DNA of 42,177 bases, taken from JANXQE01 sp035651635 (GTDB lineage Bacteria; Verrucomicrobiota; Verrucomicrobiia; Limisphaerales; UBA8199). Shown here piece by piece: positions 33,556-42,071 of this stretch. Where the stretch lies: assembly GCA_035651635.1 (NCBI GenBank), contig DASRFK010000004.1, forward strand, positions 1 through 42,177. The letters run 5' to 3'. The notes beneath the pieces were generated by a model that was not told the DNA's origin, ran no database searches, and saw only the letters and a list, made by a program, of their open reading frames with translations. The position numbers were made by a program, and so were the translations under genes. Position 1 is the stretch's first letter. Each line of letters opens with the position of its first letter.

Positions 33556-35276
33556 GGTTTAACGCCAGGTAATTCCAGCCAGAACCGGCTGCCGCGCCCC
33601 GGAGTGGACTCGACGCCGACGTGTCCACCCATGCGCTCGACAGCTTTGGCGACGATGGCCAGGCCTATGCCGGTTCCCTCGTACTGCTCGCCTGAGTGAA
33701 CGCGCTCGAAGATGCCGAAGATCCGGCGCTGATCTTCGGGCGCGATCCCAATCCCGTTATCTTCAAACCAGATCCGAACGTTGCCGCCATCGATCCGCTG
33801 GGTCGAGATTTTGACGTGAGGAGTTTCGCCCGGCCGATGGAACTTGACGGCGTTGGAGAGCAGGTTGGAGAGACACTGCGTGAGGAACGCTTCGTGTCCG
33901 CAAACGCCAAGCAAGGGTTGCTGCACCTCGATGCGCACTTTGGGTGGGAGTAAAACCGGGTAATCGTTGATGACCTGGACGAGCAAATCCTCCAGATTCA
34001 GCGGTTTGACTTCCACCGGTCCGCGGGACACGCGGCTGAATTTCAGGACGTCCTGGATCAGGTGGTCCAATCTTTCAGAGCTGGCGATAAGCCGCTGGAA
34101 ATAGGTTCGTGCGGGTTCATCGAGGACATTCGCCAGGCGGTTCATCAATAATTGAGCATACCCCTGCATGGCCCGAAGGGGCGCCCGAAGATCGTGCGAC
34201 AAGCTGTAGGAGAAGGACTCCAGGTCGCGGACAGTTTCACGGAGTTGAGAGGTTCGCTGATTAACCCGCTGTTCGAGTTCATCCCTGGCCTGGCGGAGTT
34301 GCTCCTCGGCCAGTTTGCGATCGGTGATGTCAGTCAGCACCCCGAAAAGGCGCAAGCGCCTGCCCAGCACCGCGGCGGACATGCTGTTTTGAACCCAAAT
34401 CACCCGGCGGTCGGCCGTAATCATCCGACACTCCATGGTGAGATCGGTTCGTTCCTCGGCGGCCAGACGCATGGCTTGCAACATCCGCTCGCGATCTTCC
34501 CGGTGAACATGGCTTTCCCAGCCAACGCCTTTGGTCCAATAAGTCGGCGGATAACCCAGCACCTGTGCGCAGCGGGAACTCACATAAGTTAATTCCAGGG
34601 AATTGGGATTGGCTTCCCAGACCACGCCCTGCACAGTGTCGACCAGGGCTTTGAAATCACTTTGGGTCTTAGGGCGCGCTTGTTCGGCGCTCGCCTGGCG
34701 GGTGAAATCCAGGACGATCGTTTGCACCAACCGTGCTGCCGCACCGCTCTTGATTTGCGAGCCAGAGATGAGTTGGACTGGAACGGTCTCGTTCTCCGCA
34801 CGCAGATAAAGTTCGGAGGAAACGGGGACTGTGGACCGTTGCGCCAGATGCAAGTGTTCGAGAAATCGCGGCACGTATCCTGGGGCAACCAGGCGACCGA
34901 AGTACAGTTGTTGTTCCCCGGCCTGGCCGGGCAGCCCGGCCAGTTCGAGGAAAGTTGCGTTGCATTCGATAATCCTGCCAAGATCATCCATGGTGAGGTA
35001 ACCCACCGGGGCGTTTTGGTACAGCTCGGCGTAGTGTCGGCGCGAGATCTCGGTTACGACCGCTTTGGAGCGCAGTTCCTCCAGGTCCTGATGCAAGGTC
35101 GAGAGCTCCAGTTCCAACTCACAAATCCGGCGTTGATAGGCCGCGCTGCTGCTGAGTCCCCAGGCCGGAGCATTCCTCTTGGTCGTCCGTACCGCGCGCG
35201 CGTTGGAGGGGGGGCGCAGAGCCGCTCTTTCGCGGGGGCTGACTCGCTTTATCGTTTTTTTTTCAACCCTGGACAT
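33552..35276 (-). CDS. soluble PAS-domain sensor histidine kinase
   Basis: 574 residues from the Met at 35276; an upstream Met at 35321 is possible. A basic N-terminus and a short coiled coil (LELELSTLHQDLEELRS) precede two PAS domains, one near AELYQNAPVGYLTMDDLGRI and one near VVWEANPNSLELTYVSSRC ending in VLTDITDRKLAEEQL. The HisKA motif is SYSLSHDLRAPLRAMQGYA, with the phospho-acceptor His. The ATPase domain has LSNLLSNAVKF (N box), EDNGIGI (G1) and GTGIGLAIVAKA (G2). No membrane span, so it is cytoplasmic. The stop overlaps the response-regulator start as ATGA. The signal sensed by the PAS domains is unknown. Confidence 0.94.
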   Translation of the reverse strand: MSRVEKKTIKRVSPRERAALRPPSNARAVRTTKRNAPAWGLSSSAAYQRRICELELELSTLHQDLEELRSKAVVTEISRRHYAELYQNAPVGYLTMDDLGRIIECNATFLELAGLPGQAGEQQLYFGRLVAPGYVPRFLEHLHLAQRSTVPVSSELYLRAENETVPVQLISGSQIKSGAAARLVQTIVLDFTRQASAEQARPKTQSDFKALVDTVQGVVWEANPNSLELTYVSSRCAQVLGYPPTYWTKGVGWESHVHREDRERMLQAMRLAAEERTDLTMECRMITADRRVIWVQNSMSAAVLGRRLRLFGVLTDITDRKLAEEQLRQARDELEQRVNQRTSQLRETVRDLESFSYSLSHDLRAPLRAMQGYAQLLMNRLANVLDEPARTYFQRLIASSERLDHLIQDVLKFSRVSRGPVEVKPLNLEDLLVQVINDYPVLLPPKVRIEVQQPLLGVCGHEAFLTQCLSNLLSNAVKFHRPGETPHVKISTQRIDGGNVRIWFEDNGIGIAPEDQRRIFGIFERVHSGEQYEGTGIGLAIVAKAVERMGGHVGVESTPGRGSRFWLELPGVKP

Positions 35277-35459
35277 GTAACAGCATTGTGCACGGAAATC
35301 GGATCGTACAACATGGGGCATCCAGCACCCTCCCTGGAACCCCTGGGAGCTCAGCTCGGTGGTTATTGTTTAATCGTCTTTTGCAACTTTGCCAAGCGCC
35401 AACTCGGCCGTTCGAATCGTGACAGCACTTCACGGCGCACCGACAACTACCCGGCACCT

Positions 35460-35822
35460 ATGAAATGTCGCACCCACCCAGGCATCGAGGCGGTGGCAGC
35501 CTGCCCGTACTGCGGAAGCGGGCTATGTCCGGATTGTGTCCGGGCCGCCGGCACTCCCCGGCTGGCCTGCTCGAAAAGTTGCGCCGAGGCGCTGCAGCGC
35601 AACGAGCAGGCGCTCACGACGATCCTGCACCAAACGGTGCGCAGCGCGCAGGCCAGCGCGTTTTATTGCTACCTGTGCGCCGCACTGTCAGGCGGGGCGG
35701 CGGTGGTCGCCTGGTTTATGCTGCCTTCTCCTTTCCTGATCCTGTTCACGGCGGGCTGCGCGCTGGTGTTATTGGTGTCAGGCATTTGGTACAGCCGGGC
35801 GTCGCGGAAAAAGAATATGTGA
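35460..35822 (+). CDS. small zinc-finger-like membrane protein
   Basis: 120 residues from the ATG at 35460; the open frame upstream overlaps the kinase gene and is not coding. The N-terminus KCRTHPGIEAVAACPYCGSG, then LCPDCV and LACSKSC, has the spacing of a B-box-like or rubredoxin-like zinc site (C..H..C..C..C..C). About 60 residues follow, with two likely membrane spans (FYCYLCAALSGGAAVVAWFM and LILFTAGCALVLLVSGIWY), and a basic end (SRASRKKNM). It lies just upstream of the CLC gene on the same strand, with 12 bases between. Function unknown. It may assist the transporter. Confidence 0.75.
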   Translation: MKCRTHPGIEAVAACPYCGSGLCPDCVRAAGTPRLACSKSCAEALQRNEQALTTILHQTVRSAQASAFYCYLCAALSGGAAVVAWFMLPSPFLILFTAGCALVLLVSGIWYSRASRKKNM

Positions 35823-35834
35823 AGCCGGGGCCTG

Positions 35835-37577
35835 ATGACTGTAGCATGGCGCGTGAACATCAATCGGCTGGCTGAGTTTGCCCAGCGGCTTCCCCGGCGG
35901 GGCCGTTCAATTTTTCTCACTTGCACCTTCGGGCTTGCGGCTGGTCTGGCGGCGGTGGCTTTCCAGATAGCAATGAACGCGCTCTACCGGGCGACGTTCC
36001 TGCAATTGTCTCATCAGCCTGCCCTGACCTTTGTGCTCGGCACGCTGGTCGTGATCGTGAGTACGTCCCTGATCGTAGGATTCCTCCTGACCCGCTTTGC
36101 GCCGGAGGCTTCCGGCAGCGGGATTCCCCAGCTCAAACTGGCATTCTGGAAGGATTTCGGATTCGTGCCCTGGCGGGTCGTATGGGTGAAGTTCCTGGCC
36201 GGAGTTTTGAGCATCGGTGGCGGGTGCAGCCTCGGCCGGGAAGGTCCGAGCGTGCAACTGGCCGGCGGGCTTGCCTCCAATCTCGGCGGCCTGCTCGGAC
36301 AACCCAAACAAGCGCGGAGGATGGCCGCCGCCGCCGGCGCAGCGGCGGGTCTGGCCGCGGCCTTTAACACACCGTTGGCCGCCGTCACCTTCGTCCTGGA
36401 GGAAATTATCGCCGATTTGAACAGCAGCTTGCTGGGGAGCGTTTTGCTGGCCTCCGTGATTGGCGCGTTCGTGGTGCACGGATTTATCGGCAAGCAACCG
36501 GCCTTCGCCCTGGCCAGTGTCGAAACGTCGGGCTGGTGGGTTTACCTGTTGACCCCCATCGTGGCCGCCGGGGCGGCCTTGATCGGTGTGCTTTTTCAAA
36601 AATGGACGATGACACTGCGGGCGCGGCGAAAGGAGTTTGCAGGTTTGCCGGCCTGGGCCCGTCCGTCGTTGGGAGGAGTGATCACCTGGGCCCTGGGCTG
36701 TGTGGTCTTTCTCAAAACAAATCACCTGGGTGTGTTCAGTCTTGGGTACGACGACCTCTCAGCCGGGCTTAGCCTGAAACTGGGCTGGAAACTGGCCGCG
36801 GTTCTCCTGGCAACGAAACTGGTGGCGACCGTCCTCTGTTATGGTTTGGGCGGGTGCGGGGGAATCTTCTCGCCGACGCTTTTTTTGGGAGGAATGTGTG
36901 GCATCGCGATGGCTGGATTGTGGGCCCTGGCCTTGCCTTTGAGCGGCTCGGATCAGCTCACCCTGGCGGTGGTGGGGATGAGCGCCTGCCTGGGGGCGGT
37001 AGTGCGCGCGCCGGTGACCGGGATCTTAATCGTCTTCGAAATGACCCATGAGTTCTCGTTGGTTCCAGCCTTGATGCTGGGTGCCCTGGTCAGCCAAACC
37101 ATCAGCCGGAAACTCAATCACCACAGCTTCTATGAAGAAATACTGGTGCAGGACGGCCATCGGCTGGACCATGTGGTGCCGCCGCGTGATTTGCAGGCCT
37201 GGCAACAATTGCCCGTCTCGGCCATTGCCACGCTGCAGCCGGTGGTACTCAGCGATCTTTCGCCGCCGGCGCTCCAAAAACTCCTGCGCAATCAACCCTA
37301 TCAGCGCTTTCCGGTAATGCACAATGGCGCGCCGGCGGGCATTCTCACCCGCAAGGAAGCCGAAGCAGCCATTGCCGAGTCACGAGCCCCCAGGCTGGAC
37401 CCTTTGGTCACCTGCCTGCCCAACCAAAGTATTCGCGAACTACAGGCTAAACTGATCGATTCGACTTCCCTGATGGTCGTGCTCCTGGATCGGCCTTCGG
37501 GAAGCATTCTCGGCCTGGTGACTCTTCATGATTTGTTGCGGGCGGAGGTCGCCTTCGCCAAGGAAGGCGCCGGCTAA
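35835..37577 (+). CDS. CLC-family chloride transporter with CBS domains
   Basis: 580 residues. The anion-pathway motifs are GSGIPQLKLAF (about 94-104), GREGPSVQLAGG with the gating Glu at 136, and GGIFSPTLFLGGMCG. The proton-pathway Glu is present in TFVLEEIIADLN (E189/E190, matching the E. coli ClcA Glu203 position), which favours a chloride/proton antiporter. After the membrane part, about residues 455-570 hold two CBS domains (SAIATLQPVVLSDLSPPALQ, VTCLPNQSIRELQAKLIDS), which in CLC proteins bind nucleotides and regulate. It starts 12 bases after the zinc-finger-like membrane protein. Confidence 0.95.
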   Translation: MTVAWRVNINRLAEFAQRLPRRGRSIFLTCTFGLAAGLAAVAFQIAMNALYRATFLQLSHQPALTFVLGTLVVIVSTSLIVGFLLTRFAPEASGSGIPQLKLAFWKDFGFVPWRVVWVKFLAGVLSIGGGCSLGREGPSVQLAGGLASNLGGLLGQPKQARRMAAAAGAAAGLAAAFNTPLAAVTFVLEEIIADLNSSLLGSVLLASVIGAFVVHGFIGKQPAFALASVETSGWWVYLLTPIVAAGAALIGVLFQKWTMTLRARRKEFAGLPAWARPSLGGVITWALGCVVFLKTNHLGVFSLGYDDLSAGLSLKLGWKLAAVLLATKLVATVLCYGLGGCGGIFSPTLFLGGMCGIAMAGLWALALPLSGSDQLTLAVVGMSACLGAVVRAPVTGILIVFEMTHEFSLVPALMLGALVSQTISRKLNHHSFYEEILVQDGHRLDHVVPPRDLQAWQQLPVSAIATLQPVVLSDLSPPALQKLLRNQPYQRFPVMHNGAPAGILTRKEAEAAIAESRAPRLDPLVTCLPNQSIRELQAKLIDSTSLMVVLLDRPSGSILGLVTLHDLLRAEVAFAKEGAG

Positions 37578-37635
37578 AGTTTAGAGGGCGATTTGAGCAG
37601 CATGCGCGGCCGATTCCCCATGATGCAATAATGGG

Positions 37636-38748
37636 TCATTTCGGTCCACGCTGCTCTGGTGTCCTGGCCGGTTGGCTTACGAAGGCGGCTATATCTCGCG
37701 CCGCCTTCGTCTCCGGCCCAGGCTTCTGCAGAAACCCAAGATCCCGAAACCAATCAATAAATCGATCCTGCCACGTCCCGAAGGGAATTCCGTTCCGATC
37801 GCCAAGGCCGGCGCTCATCCGGCTGCCATCGCCCATCAACTCCCCCGGATGGCGGCCGTTTCCGTAGATGTGCATTTCCACATTGGGAATGCCGGCGTGC
37901 AGCATGGCCGAGAAGTATTCGTCGGCCCAGATGGCGTGGCCCCGGTCGCCCGCGCCGCCGCAAATAATAAACCCGGGCGGAGCGTTGCGGGGAATCGGAG
38001 GATTGCCGCCACGCGCGAAAGGACTTGGCCCGGGATAAACCAGGCTCACAAAATCGGGTCGTGAAGTGATTCCCGCCAGCGGATCGGAAGGATCCTTGTG
38101 CTTTTGATCGAAGTCCTCGAAAAACACGGCGGCCGGGGCGGCCAGTTCCGCGCCGGCCGAAAAGCCCATGATCCCAATTTTGTTTGGATCCAAATTCCAA
38201 TCCTTGGCATGAGCCCGAACCAAACGGATGGCCTGCAGGCCGTCATTTACGGCATCCGCCTGCACATTGTAGCCATCGCGCCTCAACCGATAGCGAAGGA
38301 TCACCGTATTGACACCATATCGATAAAAAAATGGCACGAAATCCGCGCTCTCAGAACCGACGTTCAGCGTGTTATGCCCGCCACCGGCAGCCAGGAGGAT
38401 GGCTGTGCCTGTGTTAATGCCTCCCTCCACAGTATGCACTTCAATCGAAGGGTTATGAATGTTGACGATGCTGTTGATCCGGCCCGGAACCGATTTGCTC
38501 AGGTTGTATTGTTCCGCCTCAGTGACTCGCTCCTTTTTGAGCAGCGGTGAATCTGGCGGATAAAGCGGCACCACCACGCCGCCCTGAACGATCGGCTGCG
38601 GCGCATAAGGCGCGTCATTGGTTGGCCCGGGCTGGGGTACTCCCAAAGCCGGAGCGATGGAAGGCAACTCGGCAGCATAGGCGCAGATCAAAGAAATCTG
38701 TGCGGCAGCCAATAGAATAGCGGCGCACTGGAGCAAACGGTGTTTCAT
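37636..38748 (-). CDS. secreted alpha/beta hydrolase, esterase-like
   Basis: 370 residues from the Met at 38748. A signal peptide (LLQCAAILLAAAQISLICAYAA) is followed by a Pro-rich linker. The alpha/beta hydrolase core has LLAAGGGHNTLNVGSESADF (oxyanion region), VILRYRLRRDGYNVQADAVN, GIMGFSAGAELAAPAAVFFE with the nucleophile Ser (about S197), and NGRHPGE with the probable His. PSIEVHTVEGGINTG precedes the core. The family resembles acetyl-xylan and related esterases and lipases of plant-polymer degraders. Substrate not proven. It may work with the GH52 enzyme on acetylated xylan. The two genes are 9 kb apart and not co-transcribed. Confidence 0.85.
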   Translation of the reverse strand: MKHRLLQCAAILLAAAQISLICAYAAELPSIAPALGVPQPGPTNDAPYAPQPIVQGGVVVPLYPPDSPLLKKERVTEAEQYNLSKSVPGRINSIVNIHNPSIEVHTVEGGINTGTAILLAAGGGHNTLNVGSESADFVPFFYRYGVNTVILRYRLRRDGYNVQADAVNDGLQAIRLVRAHAKDWNLDPNKIGIMGFSAGAELAAPAAVFFEDFDQKHKDPSDPLAGITSRPDFVSLVYPGPSPFARGGNPPIPRNAPPGFIICGGAGDRGHAIWADEYFSAMLHAGIPNVEMHIYGNGRHPGELMGDGSRMSAGLGDRNGIPFGTWQDRFIDWFRDLGFLQKPGPETKAARDIAAFVSQPARTPEQRGPK

Positions 38749-39367
38749 GGCCAACGATTTTGAAGGTATCACACACCGACGCAAGCGCGTTCATTGAGAT
38801 CGAGTCTGAAGCCTTACGGCGGGGGAAGCTATTGGTTGACTCCTGCGACGCAAAAACCAACGATCCCGCAATTTCTTCGGTCGCCTGCTGGGCGCTAAAG
38901 GGAGTCGACCACGAAGCAGCCTTACGCGCCGGCGTCATCGGGGCAGACCGCCCCGCCGCCGCGGCCGGATCCTTTCCATGAACCGAACGCAAAAAGCCCG
39001 CCCTTACCCCGGCCCTACCCCGGCCCTCTCCCCAGGAGAGGGTGGAGCTTTCGCAGCGCAGTTTGGGTTCATGGTCGCAATACATCTGCATGCGCAAAAG
39101 AAGGCTTTCGATGAACCAGTCCCCTTGCTCGTCCCTCGAAGTCTCAGAGGAAGAGGAAGACGAAGAGGACGAAACGGCCCCGGGTCGCGGTTCATGGTCC
39201 GATTGCATGGTCAAAAGCGAACCTGGGTTTTCCAGATCCACAAATAAGCGGTTAGCGATTTTTCTGGCAAAAATTATTGAATGCCAATGTCCTCAACGGG
39301 GTTGCTCGTTCGTCGTAGTATTGATCGGATCGAATGGATCGATTAATACTCAATAAAAGAAAAACAT
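38749..39367. other. long intergenic region with a GC-rich hairpin
   Basis: About 620 bases between divergent genes. It has a perfect 8-bp hairpin at 39024-39042 (CCCTCTCC / GGAGAGGG, loop of three) preceded by a doubled CCCCGGCCCTA unit. There is also a Glu/Asp-codon-like purine block at about 39149-39172. Open frames on the minus strand overlap the hydrolase gene and read as Ser/Arg-rich peptides, so I reject them. The right end should contain the promoter of the YCII-sigma operon. Confidence 0.5.
39321..39349 (+). promoter_or_regulatory. possible sigma70-like promoter of the YCII-sigma operon
   Basis: TTGATC at 39321 and TAATAC at 39344, 17 bases apart, lie 18 bases before the ATG at 39368. 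Agreement is 4/6 and 3/6, so this is weak. I also looked for the TGTCGA-type -35 reported for ECF42 targets and did not see it here. Confidence 0.25.
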
Positions 39368-39784
39368 ATGAGCACCGAAACGAAAACTCCTCAATACATG
39401 TTCCTGTTCCGCGGCAACGATTGGCAGAAAGGCCTCTCGCCTGAGGAAATGCAGAAGATCGCCGGCCAATGGATGGCTTGGTTCGAACGTTTAACGGCCC
39501 AGGGCAAGGTCACCGCCGGCAGCCCTCTCGAGCTGGAAGGCAAAGTGGTTTCCGGCAAGAATGGCCGGGTGATTTCCGACGGTCCCTTTGCCGAATCCAA
39601 AGAAACGGTCGGCGGGTATTTCCTGCTCCAGGTAAACAGCTTCGATGAAGCGCTGGCGATCGCGCAGCAATGCCCAGGGCTGGCGTATGGTGCCAAGGTG
39701 GAGGTGCGGCCAGTCGCCGAAAGTTGCCCGCTGCTCAAAGAAACCGCGAGCGAGCCACAGTTGGCCCACGCTGGGGCTTCTTGA
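39368..39784 (+). CDS. YCII-related DGPF-domain protein
   Basis: 138 residues. An N-terminal strand YMFLFRGNDW and a helix with QWMAWFERLTAQGKV lead to the defining stretch VISDGPFAESKETVGGYFLL, with the DGPF motif. SFDEALAIAQQCPGLAYGA follows, and a short tail. YCII/DGPF proteins are small ferredoxin-like-fold proteins often next to ECF42-type sigma factors, as here. Their reaction is unknown. A role as partner or regulator of that sigma factor is a published idea. It is the first gene of a three-gene operon on the plus strand. Confidence 0.93.
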   Translation: MSTETKTPQYMFLFRGNDWQKGLSPEEMQKIAGQWMAWFERLTAQGKVTAGSPLELEGKVVSGKNGRVISDGPFAESKETVGGYFLLQVNSFDEALAIAQQCPGLAYGAKVEVRPVAESCPLLKETASEPQLAHAGAS

Positions 39785-39905
39785 AGGTCCATCGAGCGTG
39801 CCGCGGCCCGGGTCTATCTGACACGACCGCGGCTCACCGCCTGCGTCGCGAAGGACCATCCAAAAGATCGAACATCCAAAACGTCCGCTAAAACCCTCAT
39901 TCATT

Positions 39906-40445
39906 ATGCTCGTCAAAATCCTGATCGTGCTCGCCGTGCTTTTGGTTGGTTTTATCATCGTTGTCGCCTTGCGCCCATCCCAGTTTCGCATTATGCGCTC
40001 GGCCCTGATTAGCGCGCCACCCGAAGTTGTGTTCCCTCAGGTGAACGACCTTCATAACTGGGAAGCCTGGTCCCCCTGGGCAAAGCTGGACCCCGCCGCC
40101 AAAGGAACCTACGAAGGTCCTGCGGCGGGCGTTGGCGCCGTTTTTGGCTGGTCCGGCAATCAAAACATCGGTGAAGGCCGCATGGCTATCACCGAGAGCC
40201 AGCTCAATGAACTGGTCCGGTTTCGGCTGGATTTTGTGCGGCCATTTAAAGGCACGAACGTTGCCGAGTTCACGTTCAAACCTGAAAATGGCCAAACCCG
40301 TGTCACTTGGACCATGTCCGGACGGTATAGCTTCATTCCCAAAGCCATTGGGCTGTTCATCAACTGTGATGACATGGTCGGCAAGCAGTTCGAGAAGGGG
40401 CTGGTGGAGTTGAACACAGTCGCGGGCTCGACGGTAAAAGCCTGA
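39906..40445 (+). CDS. SRPBCC (polyketide cyclase/START-like) protein with N-terminal membrane helix
   Basis: 179 residues. An N-terminal hydrophobic helix (LVKILIVLAVLLVGFIIVVA) is followed by the SRPBCC domain: SALISAPPEVVFPQVNDLHN, WEAWSPWAKLDP, ITESQLNELVRFRLDFV and FTFKPENGQTRVTWTMSGRY. START-like domains bind hydrophobic ligands. It lies between the YCII and sigma genes, 121 bases after the first and seven before the second. It therefore belongs to the operon, though it is less usual there than YCII. The membrane helix suggests it sits at the inner membrane. Confidence 0.9.
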   Translation: MLVKILIVLAVLLVGFIIVVALRPSQFRIMRSALISAPPEVVFPQVNDLHNWEAWSPWAKLDPAAKGTYEGPAAGVGAVFGWSGNQNIGEGRMAITESQLNELVRFRLDFVRPFKGTNVAEFTFKPENGQTRVTWTMSGRYSFIPKAIGLFINCDDMVGKQFEKGLVELNTVAGSTVKA

Positions 40446-40452
40446 TTTCGGT

Positions 40453-41772
40453 GTGAATGCCAAGCCTACTGCTGAGGCCGCTCCGCCACCTGGTGAAGTG
40501 TCGGTCCTGGTGGAACACTTGTTCCGGCATGAAGCCGGCAAGATGGTAGCCATTCTGACCCGCATTTTCGGCCTCGATCACCTCAGTTTGGCCGAGGATG
40601 TCGTCCAGGAATCCTTGTCGCGAGCTCTTCAAACCTGGCCATTCTACGGCGTGCCGGCCAATCCGTCGGCGTGGCTCATGCGGACGGCACGGAATCTCGC
40701 GCTCGATGTGGTCCGCCGAGAAAAGGTCTTTCGTGAAAAGGAGGCCGAACTCGTTCACCTGATGGACCGGCCCAGCCTTTCACCCGAGGCCTCGATTTTC
40801 ACCGAGCACGAGATTGCTGACGATCGCCTGCGGATGATGTTCGTGTGCTGTCATCCGGTAATCCCCGCCGAGGCCCAACTGGCGCTGGCTTTGAATACAT
40901 TGTGCGGGTTCAGTGTGCTGGAAATCAGTCGCGCTTTCCTGACCAGTGAAGCGGCGATCGCCAAGCGCTTGACGCGAGCCAAAGCGAAAATCCGCGACGC
41001 GCGCGTTCCGTTTGAGATCCCAACGGGCGCGGAACTGGCCGGCCGCCTCGAGATCGTCCTGGAAGCGCTGTACCTGCTTTTCAACGAGGGTTACAAGGCG
41101 TCGGCTGGTGACAAGCTCGTGCGCGAAGATATCTGTCAGGAGGCCATCCGACTCGCCGCGCTGCTGGCGCAGCACCCCATTGGCAATCGGCCCAAGACCC
41201 ATGCGCTGTTGACGCTCATGCTCCTGAATTCGGCGCGCAATCCCGCGCGAGTGGATGACCAGGGCAATTTGCTGCGGCTCCAGGAACAGGACCGCAGCCG
41301 CTGGGACCAGGCCACACTCGCCCGCGGCATGGCGCATTTCGCCATTTCCGCCGCCGGTGAAGAGCTCACGCGGTACCACCTCGAAGCAGGAATCTCCGCC
41401 TGCCACTGCGCGGCCACGGATTTCGCATCGACCGATTGGCCGCGGATTTTGGCGCTCTACGACCGGCTCACCGCTTTCGACAATTCTCCAATCATAGCGC
41501 TGAACCGGGCAGTGGCCGTGGCCAACGTCCACGGCCCAGCCGCAGGAGTCGCGGCCGTCGATGCGATTCATAATCGCGCGCAACTCGACTCCTATTACCT
41601 GCTCTATGCGGTGCTCGGAGATCTCGAAGCGCAGCAAGGAAATCTCCGGGCAGCGGCAGGTTACTTTCGCCAGGCTTTGGAGCTGACCCAACTTGAGTCA
41701 GAACAGCGTTTCCTGCATAAACGGATTGAAGCCTGCCGCGAGCCCAAGCACGAGGCTGCGGCGGCGGCCTAA
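40453..41772 (+). CDS. ECF sigma factor, ECF42 type, with long C-terminal TPR-like extension
   Basis: 439 residues from a GTG at 40453. Sigma-2 is seen in HLSLAEDVVQESLSRALQTW and PSAWLMRTARNLALDVVRRE. The sigma-4 helix-turn-helix lies around LNTLCGFSVLEISRAFLTS and AAIAKRLTRAKAKIR. The rest, about 240 residues, is the extension special to ECF42: LEALYLLFNEGYKASAGDK, LLTLMLLNSARNPAR, IIALNRAVAVANVHGPAAG and LLYAVLGDLEAQQGNLRAA. No anti-sigma factor is nearby. ECF42 proteins are thought to be controlled by this tail and are tied to DGPF proteins, as seen upstream. They direct RNA polymerase to a small regulon, probably including this operon. Confidence 0.93.
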   Translation: MNAKPTAEAAPPPGEVSVLVEHLFRHEAGKMVAILTRIFGLDHLSLAEDVVQESLSRALQTWPFYGVPANPSAWLMRTARNLALDVVRREKVFREKEAELVHLMDRPSLSPEASIFTEHEIADDRLRMMFVCCHPVIPAEAQLALALNTLCGFSVLEISRAFLTSEAAIAKRLTRAKAKIRDARVPFEIPTGAELAGRLEIVLEALYLLFNEGYKASAGDKLVREDICQEAIRLAALLAQHPIGNRPKTHALLTLMLLNSARNPARVDDQGNLLRLQEQDRSRWDQATLARGMAHFAISAAGEELTRYHLEAGISACHCAATDFASTDWPRILALYDRLTAFDNSPIIALNRAVAVANVHGPAAGVAAVDAIHNRAQLDSYYLLYAVLGDLEAQQGNLRAAAGYFRQALELTQLESEQRFLHKRIEACREPKHEAAAAA

Positions 41773-41891
41773 CACTGAGGCTATGGCAAAAGCGCGTCTT
41801 CGGCGGCCGAAACCCTAATCTACGCACAAGGGGAAATCGCCGCGAAGGAACACTGGGAGCACAAAAAACAGGATCCAATTCCCTGCGTTTT

Positions 41892-41990
41892 GGCGGCGAG
41901 ACGCCGCCAAGACCCGCCGGCCAGAGGCCGGCGCTACGTAGAGCAGGCGTCCTCGCCTGCGGGTTCCGCCGGCGTCTCGCCGCCGGAATT
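41892..41990. repeat. palindromic element, type A copy 2
   Basis: GGCGGCGAGACGCCGCC (41892-41908) and GGCGTCTCGCCGCCGG (41971-41986) are inverted ends around a core with GCTACGT, GCAGGCGTCCTCGCCTGC and GGGTTCCGCC. The core matches the copy at 5161-5323. It is downstream of the sigma gene in an otherwise gene-free stretch (41773-42071). Confidence 0.75.
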
Positions 41991-41997
41991 TAGAATT

Positions 41998-42048
41998 GGG
42001 TTTGGAGTCCCGCCTTCAGGCGGTTTTGGCGCCGGGCCGCCTTTAGGC
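41998..42048. repeat. truncated type B element, copy 3
   Basis: GGGTTTGGAGTCCCGCCTTC and CGGTTTTGGCGCCGGGCCGC, then CTTTAGGC, agree with the left arm and centre of the 25293 element. The right arm (GCGGGACTCC) is missing. It follows type A copy 2 by about ten bases, so two repeat families sit side by side. Confidence 0.65.
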
Positions 42049-42071
42049 TAATGCCTTTCGGTAATTATTCA

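Noticed and set aside
34662..35459. Long upstream extension of the zinc-finger-like membrane protein frame
   Set aside because: It runs antisense through the PAS kinase and has no sensible protein pattern; the ATG at 35460 begins the recognisable part.
38615..39241. 208-codon minus-strand frame upstream of the hydrolase
   Set aside because: It overlaps the hydrolase signal peptide in another frame and reads as Ser/Arg/Glu-rich low complexity.
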